Positions 28,301 to 36,915 of a DNA stretch of 64,000 bases are shown here, one piece after another; within the stretch, counting starts at the first letter, position 1; every line of letters begins with the position of its first letter. Position numbers and translations under genes: made by a program. The notes below the pieces were generated by a model that saw only the letters and a list, made by a program, of their open reading frames with translations, made no database searches and was not told the origin of the DNA. Source of the stretch: Mesorhizobium sp. 65-26. Lineage in GTDB: Bacteria > Pseudomonadota > Alphaproteobacteria > Rhizobiales > Rhizobiaceae. The stretch is from positions 187,938 through 251,937 of the forward strand of contig MKVL01000038.1 of the NCBI GenBank assembly GCA_001899205.1, written 5' to 3'.

Positions 28301-31300
28301 GGTAGCCGTATGTCGTGATCTGCCCGTGATTCTCGACAGTGACATCGCCGCCCCTGCTTGCGTTGCCGCCGATGCCGCCAATGGACAGGTTGACGGCCAC
28401 TTCCTCGGCGGCCGCCGTCTTGGTCGAGCCCGCGCCGGCAGCGCCGCCGCCGCCGCCGATCGACTGGGCGAAGATGCCGTAGGAATTGTCGCCGTTGGTG
28501 AGGATGGTGCCGCTCGCGTTGTTGATGACATGCACGAACTGGCCGTAGCCGCCCGCGCCACCTTCGCCGCCGAGCGAGGCACCGATGGTGACCTTCGCCT
28601 GGGCCGCCGAGGAACCCGCCGCGCCACCCACGCCGCCGCTGCCGCCGATCGACTGGGCCATGATACCGTGCGAGTTTGCCATGTCGGTCTCGATGAGACC
28701 GCTGTTTGTGACGTGCACCTCGCCGCCATTGCCGCCGCCGGCTCCGGCGCCACCCATCGAGAACTTCACATCCACGGTCGTGGCGTCGCCGCTGCCCGTG
28801 CTCTTGCCGGCGCCCCCGGCGCCGCCGCCGCCACCGATCGACTGTGCGAAGATGCCGATCGAGTTCTCCTGCTTGGTCCAGATCTGACCGGAGGCCTCGT
28901 TGGTGACTTCGACCAGCGCGCCATCGCCGGCACTGCCGCCCTTTCCGGCAATCGCGCCGCCAATGGCATAGGTTGCCTGCGCGCCAGCCGTCGCCGAGCC
29001 GCCGACACCGCCGCCACCGCCGATCGAACTCGCGCTGATGCCGTAGGAGAAGCCGCCATCTGTCGTGATGCTGCTTCTGTTGGTGACCGAAACCGCGCCG
29101 CCATTGCCGGCCGTGCCGCCCGCCGTTGCAAGGGCGAAGCCGATGGACACCGAGGTCGACCCGCTGCCACCCCCGCTGCCCCCGTTGCTGTCGCCGCCAC
29201 CGACCGTCTCGTCGGACGCGGACGCGGCACCCGCCGCGCCGCCGCCGCCGCCGACCGACATCGCCATGATGCCGTTCGAGCCGAAGCCCTGCGTCGAGAT
29301 GATGCCGGAATTGTCGACGGTCACCTTGCTGGCATAACCGCCCGTGCCGCCATGCCCGGACAGGCCCATATTGACGCTGACGCTGGTCTGGCTGGTGCCG
29401 CCGATGTTGTAGGACTTGGCGGTGCTGGAACCGCCGATGCCGCCGCCGCCGCCGATCGACTGCGCCACGATGCCCGAGGAGAAGGCGCCGGTGGTCGTCA
29501 GATTGCCTGTATTGGTTACGTCCACCGTGTTGCCGAACGCGCCGGCGCCGGCACCGCCGCCCATGGCGAAGTTTGCCGCGATGTTGACGCCACTGCCGCC
29601 GCCCAGGCTGGCGGTGCCGCCGGCGCTGGTGCCGCCGTTGCCGCCGCCACCACCGATCGACTGCGCCACGATCGCGCTGGAGGAATCGCCGTCGGTCGAG
29701 ATCGTCATCGCATTGGTGACGTGGACGTCGCCGCCGCTGTTGCACTTGGTCGGATCGTTGTCGACGCAGCCGCCGCCGGTGCCACCGATATTGACCGAGG
29801 CGCTCACCGTCACGCTGTTGCCGAAACCACCCGCGCCGCCGAGCGTGTCGCCTCCGTTGCCGCCGCCGCCGCCGATCGACTGCGCCAGGATGCCGACGGC
29901 CTGGAAGCCGTGCGTGACAATCTGGCCGCCGCTGACGAGCCCTGCCTCCACCGTGACCTTCTTGCCTTGCCCGCCATTACCGCCGCCACCGCCGATGGCG
30001 ACGCCCAGGTTGATCGCGACCTCGTCGCTGACCGCTCCCGCGATGGAGGTGGCGCGGCCGCCATTGCCGCCGCCACCGCCGATCGACTGCGCCACGATGC
30101 CGCCGGAACCCTCATTGTCCGTATCCGAGGTGATCTTGCCGTTGGCCTTGAGCAGGACCTCGCCACCCGAGCCACCATCGCCGCCGCTGCCACCAACGGT
30201 CACGGCCACGGCCGCTGACGCATAGAGCCCGGCGCTGAAGGCACCGGCAACGGCCTTGCCGCCATTGCCGCCGCCGCCACCGATCGCTTGCGCCAGGATG
30301 CCCTTGGCATCCATGCCGCTGACGGTGATATCGCCGGTGTGATCGACCGTGACGTTGTTCGCGTCACGACCAGGCCCGCCATCGCCGCCGACCGCGACGC
30401 CGACGCCCACGAAGGCGCCCACGGAAACGGCGCCCGCATTGCCGCCATTGCCGCCGCCGCCGCCGACCGATTGCGCCAGGATGCCGTGCGCCAGCGCTCC
30501 TTTGGTGGTGATGTTCGCGGTGTTGGTCACAACGACTTCGCCGCCATCGCCACCACCGCCGCCCTTGCCGCCGACGCCGACCGCGGTGAACAGCCCGCCC
30601 GCCCCGGCCAGGCCGCCATCGCCGCCGCCGCCGCCTATGGCCTGCGCCAGGATGCCGACCGACAGGTCGCCATTGGTCTTGATCGTGCCGGTGTTCTTGA
30701 CCGTCACCTTCATAGCCTTGCCGCCATCCGAGGCCGCGCCGCCGACCGCCAGCGAAGGTCCGCCGACCGCGATGGAGAAGCCGCCCGAACCGCCGCCGCC
30801 GCCGATCGATTGCGCCTGGATGCCGTGCGACTGGACGCCGTCCGTGGTGACGTCGGCTCCATTTGTCACGTCGACGGTGTTGCCGTCGCCGCCGCCGGCG
30901 CCCTTGCCGGCGATGCTGACATTGAGCCCGAAGCTGCCCGCGACGGTGCCGCCACCGGTGCCGCCGCCGCCGCCGACCGACTGAGCGAGAATACCCGTCG
31001 AGCGGTCCTTCATCGTGTGGATGGTGCCGTCGTCTATGGTGACGGAGACGGTGTTGGAGCCGCCCGCGGCCCCTGCCTGGCCGCCGACACCGACGGAAGC
31101 TCCGGCCGAAAGATTGAACGAGAAGCCGCCATTGCCGCCACCGCCGCCGATCGACTGCACGATCAGGCCGGCCGAATCCGCCTCATGGGTGGTGATCGTG
31201 GTGCTCGCGGAGTGGTATTCCACGGCGCCGGCTCCGCCGCCGCCCTTGCCATTGCCGCCGATGCCGACGGTGAGGCCGAGGCCGACGCCGATGACACCGC

Positions 31301-33539
31301 CGCCATTGCCGCCGCCGCCGCCGATCGACTGCACGATGATGCCGGCAGAACGCTCGCCCCATGTCTCGACCGAGCCGTTATAGGTCGTGTTCACGGCCAC
31401 GCCGGCCCCGGCCGCGCCGGCACCGCCGCCGATGCCCAGGTTCGCCACCGTGGCGAAGGTGCCGACGAAGCCGCCATTGCCACCGCCGCCGCCGACCGAC
31501 TGCACGATCAGGCCGGCCGAATCCGTGCCGTGGGTCGTGATGGACTGTGTCCCCCCCTTTGGCGAACGGAAGAAGACCTCGCCGCCATCGCCGCCCTTGG
31601 TTCCCGAGCCGCCGACGCCGACCGCGGCGCCGAAGCTGCCGGCGACGACGAAGCCGCCATTGCCGCCACCGCCGCCGAGCGATTGCGCGATGATGCCGGC
31701 CGAGCGGTCCTGGAATGTCTCGACGCTGCCGCCGGAGGTCACGTCGACCTTCTTGCCGGCGCCGCCGGCGCCGCCCTTGCCGCCGACCCCGACGGCGACC
31801 ACGCCCGCTCCGCTCAGCGCAAAGCCGCCATTGCCGCCACCGCCGCCGACCGACTGCGCCAGGATGCCGGTGGAATCCGTGCCGTTCGTCGTAACCTTCG
31901 CGTTGGCGATGTCGTAGGTCACCACGTCGCCGTCGCCGCCGGCCGCGCCGCTGCCGCCAATGGCGACCGAGGCGATGGTGCCGGCCGCGAAACTGCCGCC
32001 GCCATTGCCGCCGCCGCCGCCGACCGACTGCGCCAGGATGCCGATCGCCGAATTGCCGTTGGTGCTGACGACGGCGCCGTTTCCGGCCTGGTTGACGTTC
32101 ACCGCCCCGCCATTGCCGCCCGTACCGCCACCGCCGCCGACGGCAACCGCTATGTTGGCGCCCGCCGAAAGCGCGAAACCGCCATTGCCGCCGCCGCCGC
32201 CGATCGACTGCGCAAGCACGCCATGGGCGCCGTCCGCCCTCTGATTGACGCCGGTGCTGATCGTTCCGCCGACATTGGCGTTGACGGTGCCACCCTTGCC
32301 GCCACCGCCGGCGGTGCCGCCGACGGACACGACGCCGACCGCGCCGCCGCCATCGCCGCCGCCGCCGCCGATCGATTCGACGAGCATGCCGATCGCGCCG
32401 ACGCCGCTGGTCTTGATGTCGCCGGTATTCGTGCCGGTGGCGGTCGCCCCGTCATTGCCGTTCGTGCCCGCGCCGCCACCGCCCCAGACGCCGAACGAGT
32501 TGCCGCCGTCGCCACCGCCACCGCCGACCGACTGCACCACCATGCCGCTGGCATAGTTGCCGGTCGTCGTTATGTGGCCGGAATTGCTTCCCGTGGCGCT
32601 GCCGCCGATGGTCGGCTGGCCGCCATTTCCGCCCTGCCCCGAAAGAATGCCATAGCCGCCGGCGCCGTCACCCGCGACGCCGCCGGCGGCGCGCACGAGC
32701 ATTCCCTTGGAGAACGCGCCCTGGGTGCTGATGTCGCCGGCGTTGGTCGCCTCGGCGACCCCGCCATTGCCGCCGGTGCCGCCATTGCCACCCTTGCCGC
32801 CACCAATGGCGCCGACCTCGGTGCCGCCATTGCCGCCGCGGCCGCCGCTCGCCTCGGCGGTGATGCCGTTACGGTTATCGAGGGTGGTTATCACGCTTGC
32901 GCCAAGCGCGTTCGTCACCTTGACGTTGCCGCCATTGCCGCCGGCGCCGCCGGTACCGCCACTGGACAAGCCGAAATCCGCAGCCCAGCCCGCGTCGCCG
33001 CCCCTGCCACCATTGGCCTGTCCGATGATGCCGAAGCCGGTCAGCGCCGCATTGTTGGTTACATCGACGACGCCGCCATCGGCGCCCCTGCCGCCATCGC
33101 CGCCCTCGAGCTTGGGCGGAAGGGCCTGGAACACCGTGCCGCCGTCACCGCCCCGGCCGCCATTGGCCGTGCCGCCATACTGGCTGCCGCCGGAAACGTT
33201 GTTGGTGTCGACCACCGGCCCGGAAGGCGGATTGCCCGGATCGCCATTGGCATTGCCAAAGGCACTCGCGCCATCGTCACCCTTGGTGCCGTCATGATTG
33301 ATCACGACCTGCGCGAAAGCTGGACCGTAAGCTGTGTCGACAAGCCCCGTCAGCGCCGTCGCGCCGAGAAGCATGCCAATGCGCGCCGCGATCACCGCCG
33401 GGCGGCGGGCGCGCCGGTCGCTCGCCTGCCCCGCATCCGATGCTGCGTCCTTCCCCTGTTTATGAGGCCCCTCGGGGCCCTGGCCCTCTCTGCAACAGAA
33501 AACTCTGGTTCCCAAAGACTGCTTTGAGAGCACGGTCAT
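25302..33539 (-). CDS. Giant glycine-rich autotransporter (type V secretion)
   Basis: About 2,745 residues. A long N-terminal extension of ~45 residues precedes a hydrophobic signal core (AARIGMLLGATALTG) ending PAFAQ near residue 75. The passenger is a repetitive beta-rich region: I count 28 copies of a GIxAQSIGGGGGNGG-like motif at roughly 50-100 residue intervals, with degenerate copies near the start. Between them are short threonine/asparagine segments (VTNTGxITT). The last ~280 residues form the outer-membrane beta-barrel, ending in the usual aromatic residue (ALKVSF). It should be displayed on the cell surface as an adhesin or matrix protein. The start is ATG 33539; an upstream TTG is possible. 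Confidence 0.93.
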   Translation of the reverse strand: MTVLSKQSLGTRVFCCREGQGPEGPHKQGKDAASDAGQASDRRARRPAVIAARIGMLLGATALTGLVDTAYGPAFAQVVINHDGTKGDDGASAFGNANGDPGNPPSGPVVDTNNVSGGSQYGGTANGGRGGDGGTVFQALPPKLEGGDGGRGADGGVVDVTNNAALTGFGIIGQANGGRGGDAGWAADFGLSSGGTGGAGGNGGNVKVTNALGASVITTLDNRNGITAEASGGRGGNGGTEVGAIGGGKGGNGGTGGNGGVAEATNAGDISTQGAFSKGMLVRAAGGVAGDGAGGYGILSGQGGNGGQPTIGGSATGSNSGHITTTGNYASGMVVQSVGGGGGDGGNSFGVWGGGGAGTNGNDGATATGTNTGDIKTSGVGAIGMLVESIGGGGGDGGGAVGVVSVGGTAGGGGKGGTVNANVGGTISTGVNQRADGAHGVLAQSIGGGGGNGGFALSAGANIAVAVGGGGGTGGNGGAVNVNQAGNGAVVSTNGNSAIGILAQSVGGGGGNGGGSFAAGTIASVAIGGSGAAGGDGDVVTYDIANAKVTTNGTDSTGILAQSVGGGGGNGGFALSGAGVVAVGVGGKGGAGGAGKKVDVTSGGSVETFQDRSAGIIAQSLGGGGGNGGFVVAGSFGAAVGVGGSGTKGGDGGEVFFRSPKGGTQSITTHGTDSAGLIVQSVGGGGGNGGFVGTFATVANLGIGGGAGAAGAGVAVNTTYNGSVETWGERSAGIIVQSIGGGGGNGGGVIGVGLGLTVGIGGNGKGGGGAGAVEYHSASTTITTHEADSAGLIVQSIGGGGGNGGFSFNLSAGASVGVGGQAGAAGGSNTVSVTIDDGTIHTMKDRSTGILAQSVGGGGGTGGGTVAGSFGLNVSIAGKGAGGGDGNTVDVTNGADVTTDGVQSHGIQAQSIGGGGGSGGFSIAVGGPSLAVGGAASDGGKAMKVTVKNTGTIKTNGDLSVGILAQAIGGGGGDGGLAGAGGLFTAVGVGGKGGGGGDGGEVVVTNTANITTKGALAHGILAQSVGGGGGNGGNAGAVSVGAFVGVGVAVGGDGGPGRDANNVTVDHTGDITVSGMDAKGILAQAIGGGGGNGGKAVAGAFSAGLYASAAVAVTVGGSGGDGGSGGEVLLKANGKITSDTDNEGSGGIVAQSIGGGGGNGGRATSIAGAVSDEVAINLGVAIGGGGGNGGQGKKVTVEAGLVSGGQIVTHGFQAVGILAQSIGGGGGNGGDTLGGAGGFGNSVTVSASVNIGGTGGGCVDNDPTKCNSGGDVHVTNAMTISTDGDSSSAIVAQSIGGGGGNGGTSAGGTASLGGGSGVNIAANFAMGGGAGAGAFGNTVDVTNTGNLTTTGAFSSGIVAQSIGGGGGIGGSSTAKSYNIGGTSQTSVSVNMGLSGHGGTGGYASKVTVDNSGIISTQGFGSNGIMAMSVGGGGGAAGAASASDETVGGGDSNGGSGGGSGSTSVSIGFALATAGGTAGNGGAVSVTNRSSITTDGGFSYGISASSIGGGGGVGGSATAGAQATYAIGGAIAGKGGSAGDGALVEVTNEASGQIWTKQENSIGIFAQSIGGGGGAGGAGKSTGSGDATTVDVKFSMGGAGAGGGNGGEVHVTNSGLIETDMANSHGIMAQSIGGSGGVGGAAGSSAAQAKVTIGASLGGEGGAGGYGQFVHVINNASGTILTNGDNSYGIFAQSIGGGGGAAGAGSTKTAAAEEVAVNLSIGGIGGNASRGGDVTVENHGQITTYGYLSHGIFAQSVGGGGGASGAAANATEGDSEIGGKVLLAGVSLPAGEGANGGHVIVKNDGVIETMKAGAIGIFAQSIGGGGGYGGTVSTDAASDSAFALQIGGFGGNGGDGGAVEVTVSGAIITHGARAHGVVAESIGGGGGYGGDANGKTSNALAIGGVGANGGNGGDVTVIRTGTITTYGVDSIAIIAQSIGGGGGFGGAGFGRFGADDDGGGPNAVGFNSPGGSKGNGGKVTIVQSGAIETNGDRSHGIVAQAVGGGGGAGGNSSLDLNQSAAGSQGGIGDAAAAEASTDSQVWVKGASSYAMFGQSATGQGNSSLVHLTAGGSLFAQGSDSVAAYGESTAQGTKGNITIDLQGEYTIGGANTGVAVMVVGGATNTVNNNSLLYAMGANPTFSIMKSSLAAFSASLADPGPVVPKDAILQSLLGQFSPLSITGTSGDDTVNNEKSTIGLGRVIGNIDLGGGTNAFNNFEDSSMVGLKSINLGGGLFKNMGLMTNQGIGVVATIDITGGYTQTSTGDFVTDIDLNNQITDKLVLTGAGSFDGTAPLNFLSIDKLFTHYTLATGASMTDAYLTPKTLHPAVGFNFLTRVDNGKDLVIYADNPTFLQLAQNPASGTTDPGVYQMAQYLDDVEASSSPDNPMARLINMLRFSQTEAELGAALTRLTPHYAVHTFDMINRSADILLESARECTRVPAYANPDGRCVWANISPQAEYKRNTGAGTTDRDDVLKTMSLGGIGEVGQNWSLGATFGRTEFDSKIHYNQDLLSETTGESWQIYGLAKYENKNYFVDFALGGGTGSFEGKRDTHVDQVGYIPGETLEGVYLPELLLDGIGNSVSYTQKTAQFGGSARLGVTEKVGAFYVQPTLQLDARWLRVSGSETGSVAAFTFDGTSNAYYSATPGIEIGTDIPLSDIATLRVYGKAGVEFSNKEWEIQGQFTAAQNLPGSPALHLTEAVDSPLYRVGAGLELNGVNGVGLSVRYNGAFGETVKQNAVSAALKVSF
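31551..31557 (-). repeat. Seven-base homopolymer in the autotransporter gene
   Basis: A run of seven C (G on the coding strand) lies inside the passenger, in codons for K-G-G-T. Runs of this kind can slip and switch surface-protein genes on and off. With only seven bases the rate would be low, and the surrounding gene is G-rich by composition. Confidence 0.45.
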
Positions 33540-33964
33540 GGACAAATCTACCCCCGTTTACGACGCCCTCAACCCTCCTTGAGTTCGGCGTCGTAGCCAC
33601 GTCCGATCGTCCAATAAAAAAGCAGGCAGCGAGCAGTTACATTCCGGGGCAAACTGGCCAGTATTTGCGAAAATCAGTCAGGCGACGCCAGTTTCACCAG
33701 GATGCATCAACTTTCTTCGGGCGGAATCGGAACCTTACGCAAGGACACTGTCCAACTCCCAAGATGTTTCATAGTCGTCATTTGACGACCATGCGGGCGA
33801 TAGGGTTCAGGGTGATGCATCGCCGCTACGGGGGCCTCGCCGACTCCGCCGCGCGACTTTGCGCGGGCACCCTCGGGGCGGCCCGTGGGACAGTTCGAGG
33901 ATGGTATTGTCGGGCCGGCACCCTATATCTGAGGCAGTGTCCTGAACCGCGCGGGAGCGAACCC
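33540..33964. other. 425-bp region between the autotransporter and a small secreted-protein gene
   Basis: It must hold the promoter of the autotransporter (minus strand) and of the small secreted protein (plus strand). A CTATAT at 33923-33928, upstream of the plus-strand gene, resembles a rhizobial -10, but I find no matching -35. The region near 33600-33780 is AT-richer than average. I see no further gene or repeat. Confidence 0.4.
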
Positions 33965-34261
33965 ATGCCATCATCGACTTTCTTCCTTTCGGCGATGCTG
34001 GCGGCGGGCGTGGTGGCCGGCGGCGTTTCACATGCACGGGCGCAGGCGGTCGATCCAGTGACCGGCAATGCACTGATCCAGCAGGGCCAGATGCAGAACC
34101 TGGAAAACCGGCTGCAGAGAGAGATCTACCAGCAGCAGCAACAGCAGTACCGCGCCCAGGATCGTCAGATAGCGCCGCTGCCGCAACCGGTGGTGCCGCG
34201 CGCCAGGCAGACCTGCCAGCTTCTGCCCTCCGGCAGCGGTTTTGTGAGCACTTGCCGCTGA
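33965..34261 (+). CDS. Small secreted glutamine-rich protein
   Basis: 98 residues with a signal peptide (residues 1-26, FFLSAMLAAGVVAGGVSHARA). The mature part is dominated by Gln (QREIYQQQQQQYRAQDRQ), with coiled-coil potential, and ends with two cysteines (TCQLL, STCR) that could form a disulfide. ATG 33965 has GCGGGAGCG upstream; longer frames upstream lack signal features. No family recognised; similar short Gln-rich exported proteins occur in many rhizobia. Confidence 0.75.
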   Translation: MPSSTFFLSAMLAAGVVAGGVSHARAQAVDPVTGNALIQQGQMQNLENRLQREIYQQQQQQYRAQDRQIAPLPQPVVPRARQTCQLLPSGSGFVSTCR

Positions 34262-34388
34262 CAAGCCGGCAATTTCTATCTATTAGCCGACTTACGGATT
34301 CGATGCGCAAATCGCATCGGGAGGGTTTGGGTTTTGCAGTGGTGCCGCTTCGATTGTATGGAGCATCACTGGACTGGATTATCGACTG

Positions 34389-34871
34389 ATGGCTGCCACC
34401 CGGAAAAAGGAAGTACGCAAGGCCAAGAAGGGCGAGAGGATTCGCCAGGTCGCGGCTATTCCCTATCGTCTGAACGAACGGGGCGAGATCGAGGTGATGC
34501 TGGTCACCTCGCGCACCACGCGGCGTTTCATCGTGCCAAAAGGCTGGCCCATGAAAGGCAAGAGCGCGCGCAAGGCGGCCACCATCGAAGCGCAGGAAGA
34601 GGCGGGCGTGCTCGGCAAGACGCTGAAGGAGCCCGCCGGCACCTACACTTACTGGAAACGCCTCTCCAATCGTTTCGTGCGCGTCGACGTCATCGTCTAT
34701 CTGCTGACCGTAACCGAGGAACTTGCCAACTGGCAGGAGGCCAAGCGACGGCAGCGCGCCTGGCTGGCGCCGGCGGACGCGGCGATGCTCATCGACGAGC
34801 CAGACCTTTCGACGCTGGTGAAGACCATTCGGGTTCCGCCAACCCCGGTAGCCGAACCGCCGGTGGCCTGA
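34389..34871 (+). CDS. Nudix hydrolase, diphosphoinositol-polyphosphate-type
   Basis: 160 residues. The Nudix box is present but degenerate: GWPMKGKSARKAATIEAQEE at about residues 54-73, where Lys replaces the first Glu and Ile replaces the usual Arg. The catalytic EAQEEAG glutamates remain. PKGW before the box and the basic N-terminus (MAATRKKEVRKAKKGERIRQ) resemble the DIPP-like group. Cytosolic. It probably hydrolyses nucleoside-diphosphate or dinucleoside polyphosphate derivatives. It converges on the GNAT gene, 6 bp apart. Confidence 0.87.
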   Translation: MAATRKKEVRKAKKGERIRQVAAIPYRLNERGEIEVMLVTSRTTRRFIVPKGWPMKGKSARKAATIEAQEEAGVLGKTLKEPAGTYTYWKRLSNRFVRVDVIVYLLTVTEELANWQEAKRRQRAWLAPADAAMLIDEPDLSTLVKTIRVPPTPVAEPPVA

Positions 34872-34877
34872 GCCGGA

Positions 34878-35420
34878 TTATCCCGGCCGACGCTCCAGCA
34901 GGACGGTTGGCGCGTCGTGATAATGCGTGCGCAGGATTTCATCGAAGCCGCATTTCAGCGCGACGCCCAGCGACGCCGTGTTTTCAGGGGCGATGATGCA
35001 GACGATCCGGCCGCGCCCGAAGGCCTCGTCGCCCCAGGCCAGGAGACGGCTGACGACCTCCGTGGCAAGCCCCCTGCCATGCGCCAGCGGGGCGAACGCC
35101 CAGCCCGCTTCCGGAACGCCCTCGATCGATGGCTGCATGTCCCGCTTCATGTCATGGAAACCGGCCTCGCCGATGAAGCGGCCGCTGGCTTTTTCCTCGA
35201 CGGCCCAGAAACCGTAGCCCAGCAGCGACCAGAGGCCGGCATTGCGCAGGAAGCGCAGCCAGCTCTCCTCGCGTGTGCGCGGCTTGCCGCTGATGTGACG
35301 CGTGACGAGCGGATCGGCCCACATCTCGGCATAGGCGTCGAAATCCGACATCCTGTGCGCTCTCAGGATGGTTCGTTCCGTCTCGATGACCGGAGCACCG
35401 GCTTGCCTGGCAATATCCAT
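34878..35420 (-). CDS. GNAT-family N-acetyltransferase (RimJ/RimL-like)
   Basis: 180 residues. ETERTILRAHRMSDFDAY is the usual start of the Acetyltransf_3 group. The acetyl-CoA loop reads LAHGRGLATEVV around residue 118, and NTASLGVALKCGF is the following helix. ATG 35420 begins the domain directly; an upstream ATG would add 11 residues. The acceptor (protein N-terminus, small amine or antibiotic) cannot be inferred. Confidence 0.88.
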   Translation of the reverse strand: MDIARQAGAPVIETERTILRAHRMSDFDAYAEMWADPLVTRHISGKPRTREESWLRFLRNAGLWSLLGYGFWAVEEKASGRFIGEAGFHDMKRDMQPSIEGVPEAGWAFAPLAHGRGLATEVVSRLLAWGDEAFGRGRIVCIIAPENTASLGVALKCGFDEILRTHYHDAPTVLLERRPG

Positions 35421-35634
35421 GTGGCGCCAACTACCAGATCGGCCGGGCCGCACAAGGGCCAGCGCCCCATGCGGGGCTCGCCAGCCGGGAGGGCGGCGGG
35501 TTTCCGTTCAGCCGTGCCAGGCAACCATCGCGCATGCTCGCGGGCCGCTATGGGTTTTGCCCCGACGATGCTAGTCTGACAGGGGGATTCCAACGGGCAG
35601 CCTTGCGGCGCCGCACCAGCAGGGAGCACGCATC

Positions 35635-36084
35635 ATGGATACCACGGACCTCGTGCTGGCCATCCTCCACCATCTGCTGGTGTTTTCCCTGGCCGGGATC
35701 ATCGGCGCCGAATTCGTGCTGATCCGCGGCGATCTGCCGGCGGCGACGATACGCCGGCTGGTCGGCATCGACCGCCACTACGGAATCATCGCCGCGCTCG
35801 TCATCATCGTCGGCGTGGGCCGCGTCCTCTACGGGCTCAAGGGCTGGGAGTTCTATGTCCATAGCTGGACGTTCTGGGTGAAGATGGCGATCTTCGCCGT
35901 GGTCGGCCTGCTGTCGATCGTGCCGACCGTGCGCTTCCTGTCCTGGAACAGGCAGGCCGGGGCCGATCCGTCCTTCACCGTGCCGGCCGCCGAGCTTGCC
36001 GCCGTGCGGACCTATATCAGGGCCGAAGCCTTCCTTTTCCTGCTGATCCCGGTCTTCGCCGCGGCCATGGCGCGTGGCTACTGA
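35635..36084 (+). CDS. DUF2214 membrane protein
   Basis: 149 residues, four membrane spans (about residues 8-28, 48-65, 79-98 and 130-147). The short family pattern ILHHLLVFSLAGIIGAEF and RVLYGLKGWEFY matches DUF2214, integral membrane proteins of unknown function. It ends 2 bp before the nth stop (convergent genes). Confidence 0.85.
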   Translation: MDTTDLVLAILHHLLVFSLAGIIGAEFVLIRGDLPAATIRRLVGIDRHYGIIAALVIIVGVGRVLYGLKGWEFYVHSWTFWVKMAIFAVVGLLSIVPTVRFLSWNRQAGADPSFTVPAAELAAVRTYIRAEAFLFLLIPVFAAAMARGY

Positions 36085-36086
36085 GC

Positions 36087-36893
36087 TTACTGAGCCGCCA
36101 CGTCCTGCGCCGGCTCGAGCGGCGCGATCGGCACCAGCGGCGCGGGAATGCTGGTCGTCTTCTCCGCCGCCTTGCAGATGTCGGCGATGACGCAGGCCGG
36201 GCAGTCCGGCTTGCGCGCCTTGCACACATAGCGCCCGTGCAGGATCAGCCAGTGATGCGCGTGGCGCATGTATTCGTCAGGGATGATGCGCAGCAGCCCC
36301 TGCTCGACCTGCTCCGGCGTCTTGCCCGGCGCCAGGCCGAGCCGGTTGCCTATGCGGAGAATATGGGTGTCGACAGCCATCGTGTGCTGGCCGAAAGCCA
36401 TGTTCAGAACGACATTGGCGGTCTTGCGTCCGACGCCTGGAAGCTTCACCAGCTCGTCCCTGTCGTCGGGCACCTCCCCGCCATGTTCATCGATCAGCGC
36501 CTGCGACAACGCGATCACATTCTTGGCCTTGTTGCGCCAGAGCCCGATGGTGCGGATGTACTCGCCGACCTTGTCCTCGCCGAGCGCCAGCATCCTCGCC
36601 GGCGTGTCGGCGGCCTTGAACAGGGCGCGCGTCGCCTTGTTGACACCGGCGTCGGTGGCCTGCGCCGAGAGCACGACCGCCACCAGCAGCGTGAAGGCGT
36701 TGACATGCTCGAGTTCGCCCTTCGGCTCCGGGCGTTGGACCGAAAACCGCCGGAATATCTCGTGCACTTCCGCTGGACTGTAGAGCGATTTGCGCTTTGC
36801 CGGCTTGCGGCGAGGCGTTGACGGCGAGCCGCGAAGGGCCTGCGTCGGCTTATTTTCGGATGCGGAGTGATTTTTGGACTTGGGAGGCGCCAT
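36087..36893 (-). CDS. nth: Endonuclease III (DNA glycosylase/AP lyase)
   Basis: 268 residues. The helix-hairpin-helix LPGVGRKTANVVLNMAFG contains the catalytic Lys, and AVDTHILRI contains the catalytic Asp. The C-terminal iron-sulfur cluster loop is C-x6-C-x2-C-x5-C (CKARKPDCPACVIADIC). It removes oxidised pyrimidines and cleaves the strand in base-excision repair. ATG 36893 has AGGAAGG before it. An ATG at 36917 would overlap the divergent gene's start codon. The basic ~50-residue N-terminal extension (NHSASENK, TPRRKPAKRK) is longer than in E. coli. Confidence 0.96.
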   Translation of the reverse strand: MAPPKSKNHSASENKPTQALRGSPSTPRRKPAKRKSLYSPAEVHEIFRRFSVQRPEPKGELEHVNAFTLLVAVVLSAQATDAGVNKATRALFKAADTPARMLALGEDKVGEYIRTIGLWRNKAKNVIALSQALIDEHGGEVPDDRDELVKLPGVGRKTANVVLNMAFGQHTMAVDTHILRIGNRLGLAPGKTPEQVEQGLLRIIPDEYMRHAHHWLILHGRYVCKARKPDCPACVIADICKAAEKTTSIPAPLVPIAPLEPAQDVAAQ

Positions 36894-36915
36894 CGCCTTC
36901 CTATAATATTCCTCC

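Noticed and set aside
25302-33539. CRISPR-like or satellite repeat signal in the 28 glycine-rich repeats
   Set aside because: The repeats are coding, imperfect and separated by open frame; no spacer-repeat pattern exists.
25302-33545. Long plus-strand open frames antisense to the autotransporter, such as 30288-33527 and 28149-30218
   Set aside because: They are rich in Ala, Asp and Arg or in Pro, as expected from reading a glycine-rich gene backwards. They lack starts with ribosome sites and match no family.
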